Made by a program: the position numbers and the translations under genes
DNA from: Macrophomina tecta
Taxonomy: Eukaryota; Ascomycota; Dothideomycetes; Botryosphaeriales; Botryosphaeriaceae
NCBI GenBank assembly: GCA_024180945.1
Contig: JAKSGN010000007.1
Span: 3,720,001 to 3,784,000 of the forward strand
Length of the DNA stretch: 64,000 nucleotides
Reading direction: 5' to 3'
In this document: piece by piece, positions 11,654-23,205 of the stretch
Layout of the letters: the number at the start of each line of letters is the position of its first letter
How positions within the stretch are numbered: the first letter of the stretch is position 1
The notes under the pieces: generated by a model
Database searches by the model: none
Told to the model about the DNA's origin: nothing
The model's input: the letters and a program-made list of their open reading frames with translations, nothing else

Positions 11654-12478
11654 TCATGCATCGACATCCATTCTCTCAGCAGTCTGTTCGCCCTCGGTGA
11701 GCTCATGCACCGTGACGTACTTGCTGATGTCCTCCTTCTTGATGACCTTCTCGTTGAGGACGGCGGTCGTGCCGCGAGGGAAGCGGTAGTTGCGCTGCTT
11801 CTGCTCGCGCTGGTTGGGCTGTATGTAGTTGCGCATGAGTGTAGTCTTCTCCTCGGTGATGACGGCGACGTCAACATTGCTGCCGGAGCCCAGGTCGTTG
11901 AAAATACCAGCCAAGATGGCGTCGGAGCACAGTTTGACGGCGTCATCGCGGGTCAGGGTCGGCTTCCACTGAGTCTCGAAGACGGACATGGCGGCCAGCG
12001 AACCTGAGCCCATAGTCACGTAGGGCAGCTTGTCGGTGGAGCCGTGGGCGTGGACGGTGAAGAGGTGGGCACCGGTGGGGTCGACGCCGGCGACGACGAG
12101 GTAGGCGCCAATGTGGCCCTGGTAGCGGAAGAGGTGCTGCTTGAGCATTGTCATGCACGTCACGACGCGCGGCTTGCGGCCTGTCGACAGAGCGTGCAGC
12201 TCCAGGTTCGACGACATCAGCGCCGTCGTGAACTCCGTGTCTGCGGCCGTACCGGCGCCGGCGCACCAAATCTGGGGGGCAATGTAGTGGAGCTTCTCGC
12301 AGTTCTTGTCAGCTACTATGGGGCCGCTGGTAGCTCTGGTATCGGCGGCGATGACGACGCCGCCATCGAACAGGCATCCGACGATGGTGGTACCGGTACT
12401 CGTGGCCTTGGGCAGCGGCACGCCCTGTGCGTGCAGGGCGGCATTGCGGTTGAAGTTTGAGAAGTCGAAGCCGGGCAT
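11654..12478 (-). CDS. PUP1: 20S proteasome subunit beta-2 (trypsin-like)
   Basis: Catalytic beta-2 subunit of the 20S proteasome core, which cleaves after basic residues. Single exon, 274 residues; the start is set at [19 protein letters not shown], matching fungal orthologues. The open frame extends upstream, but that part is low-complexity Pro/Ser and is likely 5' UTR. Seen: a 29-residue propeptide ending TSTG before the nucleophile Thr30 (TTIVG), then Asp46 (AADTRAT) and Lys62 (KNCEKLHYI), which are the Thr1/Asp17/Lys33 triad of active subunits. The block [16 protein letters not shown] and the C-terminal extension that clasps beta-3 are present. It is transcribed divergently from NUP159. 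Confidence 0.95.
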   Translation of the reverse strand: MPGFDFSNFNRNAALHAQGVPLPKATSTGTTIVGCLFDGGVVIAADTRATSGPIVADKNCEKLHYIAPQIWCAGAGTAADTEFTTALMSSNLELHALSTGRKPRVVTCMTMLKQHLFRYQGHIGAYLVVAGVDPTGAHLFTVHAHGSTDKLPYVTMGSGSLAAMSVFETQWKPTLTRDDAVKLCSDAILAGIFNDLGSGSNVDVAVITEEKTTLMRNYIQPNQREQKQRNYRFPRGTTAVLNEKVIKKEDISKYVTVHELTEGEQTAERMDVDA

Positions 12479-13057
12479 GGTGACGGTGATGGGTGCAGAG
12501 GTCGGTGGCTGAGCGGTGGGCAGCGGACGGCTGTGGACGGAGAGCGAGACGTGGCGAGTCTTTGAAGGAGGAGGCGGAGAAGGAGGAGGAGGACGGGTGA
12601 GATTGCTCGGCGGCGTAGGGGACTTGACAGTGCTGGTTGCTGGAACCACGGCGTTGGTGTAGATGTGCGGTGCTGACGACCTGCGGGATGTGGAAGCTCA
12701 AGCTCCAGGCAACGCGCCAGACGACGCAAGCCGGCCCGAGCCATTTCACTCGACTTGACCGCGCCGCGTCCACGCCCGCCGCTACAACATGAACCACCAC
12801 ACCTTTTAATCCCCGCCCCGACCTGGAGTGCCAGCTCCCCCGACCGTCCTTGCTGCCTGACCTTCTTGCCGCCTGGGCCTGCGCAGGCTCCCGCAATTGC
12901 GCCCTAGTCTAACCTCCATTGCGAGCTCCAGCATTTTCCTCGTCCTTCCAACACAGCGCGCCTCCGCCGCAAAATCGTATGCCGCCCGCCTCCACCTAAT
13001 CTTCACCTCCATCGACTGGCCTCTGCGAAAAACGCGATCGTGATACCCCAAATAAGC
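12479..13057. promoter_or_regulatory. Bidirectional promoter PUP1/NUP159
   Basis: A stretch of 579 bases separates the two start codons and must hold both promoters and 5' UTRs. The half near PUP1 is GC- and GA-rich. I see no canonical TATA box. Confidence 0.55.
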
Positions 13058-16000
13058 ATGGCTTTCTCCATGAGCGGAGTTGCTGGCGCCATGGGCGGCG
13101 CCAACCCTCAAGCTCGTCAGGCAGACGACATCCTGGACATCCAGACTGAGGTACTACGGCTACATCCACTCAACAACTCCAACGGCCGCACAATTAGTCA
13201 AGCCAACAGTTCATGTGCTAACCCTCACTTGCAGCACCTCGGTTTTGCCGCCATCGCCGGACGGAATACGAAGACCAAAATCACGAACAAGCTCAAGCTA
13301 CTCCCTTCGCCATGGCCCGCCGACGATCTGCCTCCGGCCGAGTCCAGCTTGTTCGCCATCGCTCCTCGGAGAGGTGTTGTTGCCGCGGCAGGTCCAGACT
13401 GCTTGGTCATCGCGTCTGCCGAGAGCATTCGCGCTGCACTTACCTCCGAGCGCGACGAGTCTAATAAAGAGCCCGTCGTTTCGTTCTCCCCCGAGCTCAC
13501 TATTCCTCTGCCGCGCCTTTCGCAGGTCGCTTTCACGTCGGACGAGCAGTACCTGGTCATTTCGGCGCAGCAAGGTGGTGGACTGGCAATACATGAGGTT
13601 GCGGCGCTGTTGCAAAAGAACACCAACCCGGCTTTTCAGATGGCGACACAGGGCATGGGGGTGCGGGCCTTGATTCCCAACCCGGCACCGGAGTTGGCAG
13701 AGAACGTTGCGGTTGTCACCGAGAAGGGGCAATTGATGATTGCGAATCTGAAGCAAAGGGATTTTTTGAAGACGCAGAACGGCGTTGTGTTGAAGGATAA
13801 CGTTAGCTGCGCGACATGGAGCAACAAGGGCAAGCAACTAGTAGCTGGCCTGGCTGATGGCACTGTTGTGCAACTGAAACCAGATGGATCGCCGCAAGCA
13901 CTTATCCCCCGACCGCCCACTCTGGAGGGGGATCAGTACGGTACGCATGCCTATTTTTCCCACCATGGACTTGGTACTTACGAAAGCAGTCTCCGCCATC
14001 TCGTGGTTAACCAACGATGACTTCTTCATTGTGCATGCACCGACGAGCATCGAGCCTGGCTCCCCTCCCGAGATGACTTACCACTTTGTGCAGCGCGAGA
14101 AAGGGACCCAGAACTATACGTTCAGCAAATTCATTCTGGGCGCATGTGACGGATTCGGCGAGGTCCGCAATTCTCCTCCGCATTACTTCATCGTCCGCCT
14201 TCGGAACTGGAAGCCCAGCCTGGACGACTTGGTTTTGGTCTCCTCTACAGGCGGCCTGGAGCTTGGTGTCATCACAAAGAGCTCTCAGCCACTGTCGCGA
14301 GAGACCCCGGTTACCAATACTTACGTCCCAACTGTCATGGCGGATGACGCACGCAAAGCATCAATGCCTGCTACGGTCGACGAGGAGGCATACCCTGACA
14401 TGCCCGACTCGTCCCCACTCGGTCTTGCCGTCGACCTGTCTAGCAAGGAAAATGTCTACAAGCCCATCAGTGGAAGCGACATTGAATGGTCGAAGACTCC
14501 ACTTCCTGCTATTATGGTCCTGAATCAGGAGGGTTATCTGAACGCATGGTGGATTGTTTATAATGCTTCTGTGGAGGCAGGGACCGCGTATGAGGGTCTT
14601 GCTGCAGCCGGTGGTGCGCAGCCTGCGCCTGGGCTGCAATCTAGCCAGTCCAGCGCGCCTGCTGCAGCTAGTCCTTTTGGCAAGCCAGCTGGAGGTGCGT
14701 TCGGCCAACCTACGTTTGGCACCTCCGCCTTTGGCACCGCATCCCCTATGGGGCAGAACAAGCCCTCATGGGCTTCTGGAAGCACCGGTGGCTCAACAAG
14801 CGTATCTGCCTTTGGCCAGCCTGCATTTGGTTCCGCATCCAAACCAGGCGCCCCTGCATTTGGCAAACCCGCGTTTGGTGCCCCTTCTCAACCTGGAACG
14901 GGAGCGGCTTTTGGTGCAGCTGGTGGCCTGGGTCAAAAGTCTTCTCCTTGGGCATCCCAGGCTTCATCAGCACAATCCCAGATTCCTAAGCTAAGCGGAG
15001 CTTTTGGAAGCTCCGGTTCTAGTGATTCTGGATTCGCTAAATTCGGCCAGCAAAACGCTTCGCCCTTCGCTGCTGCTGCCAAACCTGGCCAGCAGTCGTC
15101 CTTTGCAGGTTTGGCGGCGAATAGCAAGCCTGGACAGTCACCTTTTGGTAGTGGCTCACCTTTCGGTCAAACTGGTACGCCAAACCAAAGCTTCGGTCTA
15201 CGCACCGAGCCCAGTTTCGGGTCAACAGTGTCACTAAACTCGACAACAGGCGGTTCAACAATCAAGTCTCCATCGTTTGGCGCTCCATCTCAGCCCACGA
15301 CAAATCTCTTTGGTCAGCAAAAGCCAGCAGCGCAACCTCAGACTCAGGAATCCGACATGGGTGACGCCGATGACGCCGCCACCCCAAAGGAAACCGCAAA
15401 GCCCAGTTCATTCGGCCTCGGCTCCAGTGGTTTTAAGCTAGATTCAGCATTCAAGGGTGATGGAACTGCAAAGGATGACTTGCCGAAGCCCCAAGCAGGG
15501 TCTAGTTTCGGCAGCTGGGGTCTTGGATCGTCTTTGGGAGGTGCTCTTGCGGACTCTCAACAGACAGAACAAAAGGCGAATCCAAAGACTCCTAGCAAAG
15601 CCGGGTCTTCTCTATTCAGCAACAAGGCGCCGGAGGCCACAGCGTCGACATCGCCTAAGGAGCCTCCTAAGACTGGCAGCAGCTTGTTCGGATTCAACAA
15701 GTCCACCTCTTCCGCATCTCCTTTCGCATCCTTTGGCAAGCCTGCAGAGAAGGCGAAGTCTGCTACACCTGAGCCACAGCCGCAGGGGCCCAAGGAGGAG
15801 CCTAAGCCTGAAGCTGCCCCTCTGCCCCCGGATTTCATCAAGAAGCCCCCCAAGAAGGACGACTTCCAACCGGAAGATGCTCCTCTTCCCCCTGACTTCA
15901 CTCTACCGAAACAAAACAAGGATGAGAAGGAAGAAGATGACCTACCTCCGATTGCCGGAAGCCCTCCCGTTAATGTGGAGAGGCCGGATTCTCCTTCGCT

Positions 16001-17717
16001 CTCTGAGCCTGAGAAGGACGAGAAGGACGAAAAGGGTCCAGTGGCACCCGGTCCTGTGGCGGTACCTCCAACGGCGACGAGCAACGCATGGTCTTTTTCT
16101 TCAGTGGAAAAGACTCGCTCCGATTCCAAGTCCAGGCCGATGGCGCAACCCAAGTCACGCAGTCCGTCTCGCTCGCCGGTTCGTTCGCCCAGCCGCAATA
16201 TATTCGCTGCATCAACGACCCCCGCCGGCATGCCCAAGCAAACGGCACCGATACCAGTCTTCCCTCCGCCGTCATCCTCTCAACAGGACGAACCTCTCCG
16301 GTCGCCGAGTCCTGTTCGTGCTGCCTCCACATCGATACTGAATTCCGGTCCTAGACGCCAGGCTGTGACCATTCCCCCTCCGACGCCGATTACCCGCGCA
16401 ACATCGCGGCATAGCGAGCCCCCGCAGCAGGATCCTATCTTGCAAGACCTGGGAGATGACCAAGAATTTGAGGCGACACGTGCAGTTTTGTCTTCGTCAC
16501 CCCGCGCCACAAAGGTCCTCGATGAATTCTACGTTCACCAAGATTATGCTGGAAGATCCGGTCCCTCTAGCGTACCCGGTTCAATTGAACAACTTTACAG
16601 GGATATGCAGAGCATGATTGATACTGTCGGGCTGAACGCACATCATCTCGCGGGATTCATCAAGGGACACAATGAGATTACCCATGAAGCTCGCTCGCGT
16701 GAAGATCTTGAAGTCGACGTCGACAACGTTGAAGAGAACGACTGGGTGCTTGCCGAGATCGAGGACCTCTCCAAGGTAGAGGACAGCCTGGAACGCTCCC
16801 TGGATACTGGTCGCGTTGCCGACGTCCAGAACAAGATCCGCGATCTGATCCGCCTATCCAAAGATGTGGGACAGCTGCGCAGGCGCCTCAATGACGTGCG
16901 CAAGTCCATCGAGCAGCATCGCGAGCCCTACAAACTTGCCGTCACCCGCGCAACACCTCTCTCGGAAGAGCAGAGCGCACAGCAAGCGCAGCTGCGCTCC
17001 GCCTTCGCGCAGACGCAGAAGCTCCTCGCTCAAGCCGAAGAGGGCATCGTTCTCCTCAAGACGCGCATCTCTTCGGCGCAATCGAGCAAGGCCGGCATCG
17101 GGGCCACCTCCTCCGCCACGCCCACAGCCGAGGCCGTCGAGAACACCATCAAGAAGATGACAGCCATGGTAGAGCAGAAGAGCGGCGACCTCGACGTCCT
17201 CGAAAATCAACTTCACAAACTCCATCTCGTGGCTGGCGACGAGGACGACTCGCAGGCGGGAGCCCAAGGTGGAGAAGATGACGACGACGACGACATTGCC
17301 GCCGGCCTGACCGCCATGTCGCTCCGCGGCTCCGGTCGCTTCAGCCGTGACGCTAGCCCAGCCGTCTTCGCTACGCCGCCGTCCGCTCGCCGCAGCGGCC
17401 GCTTCGGCCGCTCCACCAGCAGTCGCGAAGGCACGCCCTTCAGCGCTGGCGGCAGCACGAGTAGGAAGCTGTTCTTCACGCCCGATAGGCGCGGTTCGGC
17501 CAGTCCGGGACTGAGGGGCAGCGTGGGTCCCGGCGGTGGTGCGTTGGTGCTCAGGAGCGTTGAGGACGCCGCGTTTGGCGGGGAGCATCTTGTGGGCAGG
17601 GAAGAGGTGCGCGAGTTTGTGAGGAAGACGGCCAAGAAGAACGTCGTGAGGGAGGAGATGAAGAAGGCGATTGCGAAGAGGGGGCCGAGGGTCACGAAGC
17701 TGGCGGGGAAAGCATGA
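13058..17717 (+). CDS. NUP159: Nuclear pore FG-nucleoporin Nup159 (Nup214-like)
   Basis: Cytoplasmic-face nucleoporin. It docks the RNA helicase Dbp5 for mRNA export and anchors the Nup82 complex. Three exons: 13058-13150, 13235-13940 and 13990-17717, giving 1508 residues. Seen in order: an N-terminal beta-propeller (about residues 15-460, with HLGFAAIAG and DLVLVSSTGGLELGVI), an FG region (about 490-850, many PAFG/SFG/PFG units), an acidic Pro-rich linker (about 860-960) with two APLPPDF copies, an Arg/Ser patch, and a C-terminal coiled coil (about 1115-1345) that should bind Nup82. The first intron (84 nt) has no stop and keeps frame, so its status rests on the GCTAAC branch point, TTGCAG acceptor and the conserved join QTE-HLGF. 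It diverges from PUP1. Confidence 0.92.
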
Positions 17718-18412
17718 AGGGGGATGAACGAGTACTGAGGAGGGGGGGTTTTTGGAGGCGATGAGTGATCTGATTATTTTTTTAAGGGCTTTCTGGGAGG
17801 GGTGGAGAGTGTGGTGCAAGAGCTCGAAAAAGCATTCGTAAGCGGAAGGGGGAAGAATGGTACAGGATTCGTGTGTTGGTTTTTGACAAAAGGGACATTA
17901 GTTTCAGCGAGTTCTGCCGGGCTCATTAATGGGCTTGAGAACCTGCTGTGATTATAAGATAGCGCATTGACTACCTTTTTCATCAGCGAATGTGGTAGTC
18001 CAGTGACGTTCCTCGCTGTGGCTAACTGATTTCCTGCCCCACTTGCTTCCCTGGATCTTGGTCTCCTCACCAGAGGAAATGGGGAGGGGTGATATTAATG
18101 ACAACTCTGACAAGGTACATGTATCTGGTCTAGGTGGAGCTACTCGAGGCAGAATACTCACATATCTCGGTGTATGTTTCTCTATAACACTCAACGTATC
18201 CAAGACTGATGTCTGACAGGAGACATACCGGTGGTCCAAGATATATCCGCATCTAATCTTTTGCCTTGATTCTATACTTAAGAACGGACGGTCAAAGGCT
18301 TCACCGAGGATAACACCACCATGCCGCCATGTCACCCCAGGCCAAATGCGAGGGCGGAAGGAAAAGCGGAAAAAGTGCAGATGCAAACTGAAAGCCGTCG
18401 CAATGATTATCA
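17718..18412. other. Convergent intergenic region
   Basis: No gene seen. It lies between the 3' ends of NUP159 (+) and the GTPase gene (-). Confidence 0.55.
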
Positions 18413-21289
18413 TCATCCAAACCACTCCACGACCTTCCCTACAAAGCCCTCCAACCCGACCACACTCTTCTCCGACCGATCCGCCACCTCCCTCTGCCTC
18501 CTCCCACCCTCCATGACCAGCACCCGCGCGCCGACCTCGATGAATTCCCTTGTAGCCACGAACTGGAACGTCACGAGCGTGCTCTCCTCCCTGCTCTTAC
18601 CTCTTTCCGCCTGTCCGTCCGCATCGCCAATTCCACTATCCTCGTCTTCATCCTCAAACGCAAAGCCGAACCCATCGTCCTCTTTGCGCACATCATCATC
18701 GTCGTCCTTCTTGCCTTCCCCCATCGTCAGCTGCTGCTGCTTTGCCCCTCCGTCGTCGATGGCAATGGCGACGACTTTTGCGCTCGCACGGACGCTGGCG
18801 ATGTACGTGACGGCGAGGCTGCCGACGATCAGGTTGCGCACGCCCTCACCGGCGAAGCGCGCGACGAAGGCGCGGCAAGAGTGTGGTGGAGGATGAGCGA
18901 TGGTGTTGGTGGGGGGGAGTCGGACGAGGACCATGCCTTTGCGAATTCGGCCTTGTAACGCAGCGGCGGCCGCCGCTGCAGTTTTTGAGGAAGTGGACGA
19001 GGAGAGAGCAGTAGCAGCAGTGCTTATCGCGGACGAGGATTTGGAGGAGGCTGAGGCGTCAATGGACATAATGCCGAGCGAGCCGACCTGGCCGGCGTGC
19101 AGTGTGCGGACGGGCAGGCGGAGGTTGCGGATGCTCGTGATGCAGACGCGGCGCCATTCGTGTTGCTTGCTCAGGCGCGAGGCGGGGTGGTGTGGTAGCG
19201 TCAGATTCTTGTGGAGAGCGCCGGGGAATGAGCGGCTTGTCAGTACAGAGGAGGGGCTTGTGGGAATTGCAGGAGAACCGCTGCTGTCACTACCATCTTC
19301 GGCGGCTGCTGCGGCGGCTGCGGCGGCGGCAGCAATATTGCCGACCGGGTAGGGCCCCAGGAGAAGCTCATCTCCAAGGTGAAGCGTACCATAGCGAAGA
19401 TGGCCGCTGACGATAGAAATCTCGGACGTCTCGGGCGTGGCCTCACCGCTGGAGTTGAGGCGCCAGACATCTTCCACATGATAAAGGGCCGCGAGAGAAG
19501 TATCGTTTTTCGCTTCTTCACGCGACCCAGGCTGCTCGGGTCCCACAGGCACGGCGGCGGGCGAGGGGACCTGAAGCTCATGCAGAATGGCATGCAGTTG
19601 GCGAATGCCTAGACCGCTCAAAGAGCTGGTCAAAACAACCGGGACCACGCCTAGGGGGTCGTGCAAAAGTTCGTTTGTAGCCTTCTTTCGGACGACCTCA
19701 AGTTCAGATACCGGTACGCTTGCGAACCCGTCCTCCGTTAAAGCCCCCGTCACAGGTTGGCTGGGCAAAATACTAGGCTTCTTGCCCGCCGCTTTGAGGC
19801 TTGTGAGCAATTTAGACAGCGTTCTCTTTATCCCAGACTTCGATGCCAGATCGAGTTTGGTTACCACGACAATGAGTGGCAGTTCAAGCTTGAGACAAAG
19901 TTCGAGATGAGCCTCAGACAAATCAACATCCGCGGCAGCGGCGCCAAGCACCTCTTCCGAGGATGGTGTGCTGCCGACTCTACCAGAAGTGTCCTCGTCG
20001 TTATCTGCCGGGACACACAACAACGTCCAATGAGGCGCCCAGCCCATCAGGCCCCTAACGGTGGTCCGTCTGTAACGCGGGTGACCGGCAGAGTCTGACA
20101 GGAACACCAGGCGACCTGCGTGGCAGGCCGCATGGATATCATTCCAAGAATCGACGTTGCCTGACGCATAATTGATCACATCCACGCCTCCAGAACCATC
20201 AGAAGAGTCGGTGTATCCGATGAGTTCTTGAGTGACAGAACTGGTCATTCCAGAGGCGATTTCATGTCTATGTTTCAGTAAGCTGAGTCGACTCTTGCCT
20301 CGTCCATTGTCCAGAGTTGCGGTGGAGAGGCTGCCGAGCAGACTGGACTTGCCAGACATGGTTGCTCCGGTCAGAGACACACGGAGTTGCTCGGATGCAG
20401 GTGGGCTCTCTAGGTCAATCTGTGAGAATGGCTGTGCAACATGATCCAGCTGTGCACTCGCGTATGCAGCGTGCGGGCCATTGGCCTGGGGCTTGACGAA
20501 AGCCTCTGCAACCCAGAGCTTGCCAGCGTGTAGCGTCTCGTCGATCTCGCTGGTCCAGGCGCACTCTCCGACGGGGATCATGCGGAGGACCTTGACGGTG
20601 CAACCGAGACTGGCGGCCATGGCGCGCAGATTGGTCAAGCTCTCTTCCATTTCATCATCGGCGAGCCCCACAAAGGTGCCATCGTCAGCCACGCCAATCT
20701 CGTACAATGCACCTTTGCTCTCTTCCAAGCCTGGCAGCAAGCTTGCAAGAGAAGGCGGTGCCCTGAGCTGTTCGGCTGCTTCAGGCAGCTGCGGAACGAC
20801 GAGCTCATTGGCCGAGGTGGAGTGGTAAGGTGACGATTGCTGCAGCCGCCACAGCAGCTGCGTGGTCAGCTGTTCCAGGCGATGCTGGCGTGATTGGCTG
20901 GAAGCTGCCTTTGGCGGAGTACTCGCCGGAGTGCGCGATACGGCAGTCTCGGAGACACTTCGAGGTGTTGGAATTCCGAGACTCGAACGATGCGAGCCCG
21001 CCACGTGATGAGCGGTGGAGGAGGTGGTGAAAGATCGCCGTGGGCGCAGCAGCAGGTGCAGCTTGTACTCGGTTGGGCCCTCCTGGGGCTCCGCATCCAG
21101 CCTGGTGACAGCGCTGTCTGTTTCGAGCACAGCCCTAGGCTCGAGGCCGCCACCGGCAGCGAAGGATGCGGCGGGCGGGTGGTTCGCGACGGCAAGCCCT
21201 GACGGTTCGCGCGGCGTCAGGGAACGCGGGGTAGACCAGGGCGACGCAACGCGCGGGGGGTCTGGATCAAAGGTGAAGATGGACGCCAT
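18413..21289 (-). CDS. GTPBP1/2-like translational GTPase
   Basis: Large GTP-binding protein of the GTPBP1/GTPBP2 family, EF-Tu-related factors linked in animals to ribosome rescue and mRNA surveillance. Single exon, 958 residues. Seen: a Ser/Pro/Ala-rich N-terminus; residues EIGVADDGTFVGLADDEM and a domain before the G domain; the P-loop GATMSGKSS at about 306; G3 DSAGHPRY at about 398 (Asp-x-Ala-Gly-His rather than DTAGH); and G4 TKLDLAS at about 475. C-terminal beta-barrel segments follow (LRYGTLHLGDELLLGPYP, GMVLV). Fungal insertions include a poly-Ala run (complement of about 19296-19332) and an acidic Asp/Glu stretch near the C-terminus. The intronless state is unusual for this size but not rare. 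Cellular role in fungi is unproven. Confidence 0.85.
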   Translation of the reverse strand: MASIFTFDPDPPRVASPWSTPRSLTPREPSGLAVANHPPAASFAAGGGLEPRAVLETDSAVTRLDAEPQEGPTEYKLHLLLRPRRSFTTSSTAHHVAGSHRSSLGIPTPRSVSETAVSRTPASTPPKAASSQSRQHRLEQLTTQLLWRLQQSSPYHSTSANELVVPQLPEAAEQLRAPPSLASLLPGLEESKGALYEIGVADDGTFVGLADDEMEESLTNLRAMAASLGCTVKVLRMIPVGECAWTSEIDETLHAGKLWVAEAFVKPQANGPHAAYASAQLDHVAQPFSQIDLESPPASEQLRVSLTGATMSGKSSLLGSLSTATLDNGRGKSRLSLLKHRHEIASGMTSSVTQELIGYTDSSDGSGGVDVINYASGNVDSWNDIHAACHAGRLVFLSDSAGHPRYRRTTVRGLMGWAPHWTLLCVPADNDEDTSGRVGSTPSSEEVLGAAAADVDLSEAHLELCLKLELPLIVVVTKLDLASKSGIKRTLSKLLTSLKAAGKKPSILPSQPVTGALTEDGFASVPVSELEVVRKKATNELLHDPLGVVPVVLTSSLSGLGIRQLHAILHELQVPSPAAVPVGPEQPGSREEAKNDTSLAALYHVEDVWRLNSSGEATPETSEISIVSGHLRYGTLHLGDELLLGPYPVGNIAAAAAAAAAAAEDGSDSSGSPAIPTSPSSVLTSRSFPGALHKNLTLPHHPASRLSKQHEWRRVCITSIRNLRLPVRTLHAGQVGSLGIMSIDASASSKSSSAISTAATALSSSTSSKTAAAAAAALQGRIRKGMVLVRLPPTNTIAHPPPHSCRAFVARFAGEGVRNLIVGSLAVTYIASVRASAKVVAIAIDDGGAKQQQLTMGEGKKDDDDDVRKEDDGFGFAFEDEDEDSGIGDADGQAERGKSREESTLVTFQFVATREFIEVGARVLVMEGGRRQREVADRSEKSVVGLEGFVGKVVEWFG

Positions 21290-23205
21290 GGCGGAGGGGA
21301 AGCTCGAGCTGGCGGAACGAAGGCGGACCGGCGCTTAACGCCTGCAGAGGGCTGGCGTTGGGCTGTCACAAGCTGCTGAATCCAGGGGGTGGCAGGCTCC
21401 AGAGCCAACAAAAGGGGCAGCGCAGTAAGCTGGAGAAGGTGGATAAGGGCCGTATTCGGTATGGAGTTGATAGTAATGGTAGCATCTTGGCTGATTCGTC
21501 AAGAAGGCGGTGTCGCATCGTCGGGATCAGGCAGATCAAGCCTGGGGGCCAAGCTAGCAGGAAGACATGGTGCCGACGACAGGGCAACGGCGACGGAGAT
21601 GGAGAGCGAGGCGGTGGTGTTGATGGCAGAGGCTGCAGGCACTTGCTGAGCGCGTGGTGATTGATGGAGGATGACTCCTCCCGCCGCGGCCCTGCAGGGC
21701 GGCGGGCGGTGTGTGGGGGGAGGGGGCGCGCTCGGAAGAGGAAGAACCCAGGCGCCCGCCGTCCCGCCTTCCGCTCCAACGGGCGTGACCTAGGCCCTCT
21801 GCTGCACAGCTCGTCGTCGACGATGCTGCAGCCATCTCGCTTGCCACGACGGCGGGCAAGCGCTTGCGGGGCCGCTCCCGGGCAGGCTCGCGCCTGGCAA
21901 GGCAAGTGCCGGCGCGGGGACGGGGTCGGTGTTGACGTCGGAGCATGCGGGGACACATGGTGGGCTTGGGAGCGGAGCTGTGCCGCAGAGTTGCATGGCT
22001 AGTCGTGGGGGCTAAGTTGGCCAGGAGCGAGATGACGACGGAGGGGCGGAGAATCGGGCCACATCTGATGGAGCCGGGCATCGGCTGCGGTGGCCGCCCT
22101 TCCGCCGCTGGCCAGGGCCATGCCCGCGCCCACTCACCGCTCATGCATATTGCGTTGTTGCCTGGAGGGTGCCTGATCCATTCCCCACTGCCGGGTCTTC
22201 GAGAAGCCATCTCTAGGGCCGTCGCGATACCGCTCGCGACGATCGCGCTACCTGCCCGCCGGAATGCGCTCATGCAGCTGACTGACTGATGAGGGCTGCC
22301 CACCAGCCCACGGCCTCGTCCTCGGCCGGCTGGCGGTTAACTCCGCGCCAACCGTTGCACTGCGGCTGAGCGCTGCCTTCACTACTGCGGCTTGAAGCGA
22401 GACAGACTCGTTAATGGTGAGAGACCAACAGCATCCGTTCGCCGTCATACTGTCCCCTTCCCGCCTCGGCCGCCCAGCCCAGCGCTCGAGCACCGCGTGT
22501 GGCCTACCGACTGCCATTTCGGGACGGCCAAGTCAGCCTGCAGACGGGGCAGATTACTGTGTAAGCACTCAATTTCGACGCTTGCGCTAACGCTGCCAAA
22601 AATATCGCCTCTCGCTGCCCGGTCTGCCCAGCGAGAGAGATCTGCCCCAGCCCTGACGGCCAAACCGGATGATGACATCGTAAACTTTCCCGCTTGCAGC
22701 AAGTTCTTCGACAGAAACGACGTAACGGAATTGGTATCTTCTTGCGCTGCCTGCTGCCTCCGTGCTGCCTGCGAATAACGAACGATCGTAGCTCCCTGAT
22801 GCTGTCCTCCCATGCTGCCCAGGGTACGTATGTGTGAAGTTGGGAATATGCCTGCCCGCCCGCCTGCCCGCCGCCCGCCGCCCGCCGCCGCCGCCAACGC
22901 CATGGTGAAATGCTCAAACCCAGGAGAGAACAGGAAAAAGAGAAGTGCCCTCCAGAACACCGCGCCATGCTGCTTTGAACAATGGAAAATAGAGGACAAC
23001 GAAGGTCGAAAGAAAGAAAAGAGATCGGCCAGCCTCGAACATCACCAGGCTCCCCAGCCCGCGCAACGCTATTTAAGCGAGCGGGCTGGACATCCAGCTG
23101 ATGCGACGCTGCTGGCCACAAAAAGAAGAAAGATCATGCATGTCATACGTGGACCGCCCGCTTTTCTCGCTGTTGCTGTTGCCCTTGGACATCCGTTCTC
23201 ACTCT
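21290..23205. other. Long GC-rich intergenic region
   Basis: No gene was recognised in 1.9 kb between the GTPase start and the zinc-finger gene end, both minus strand. The DNA is strongly GC-rich. Many long open frames occur on both strands but read as Pro/Arg/Ala low complexity with no motif. A CCGCC/CTGCC-rich run is at about 22852-22900. It probably holds the GTPase promoter and the zinc-finger 3' UTR. Confidence 0.5.

Noticed and set aside
12479..12649. N-terminal extension of PUP1 to 12649
   Set aside because: The extra 57 residues are Pro/Ser-rich and the start at MPGFDFSNF matches the family.
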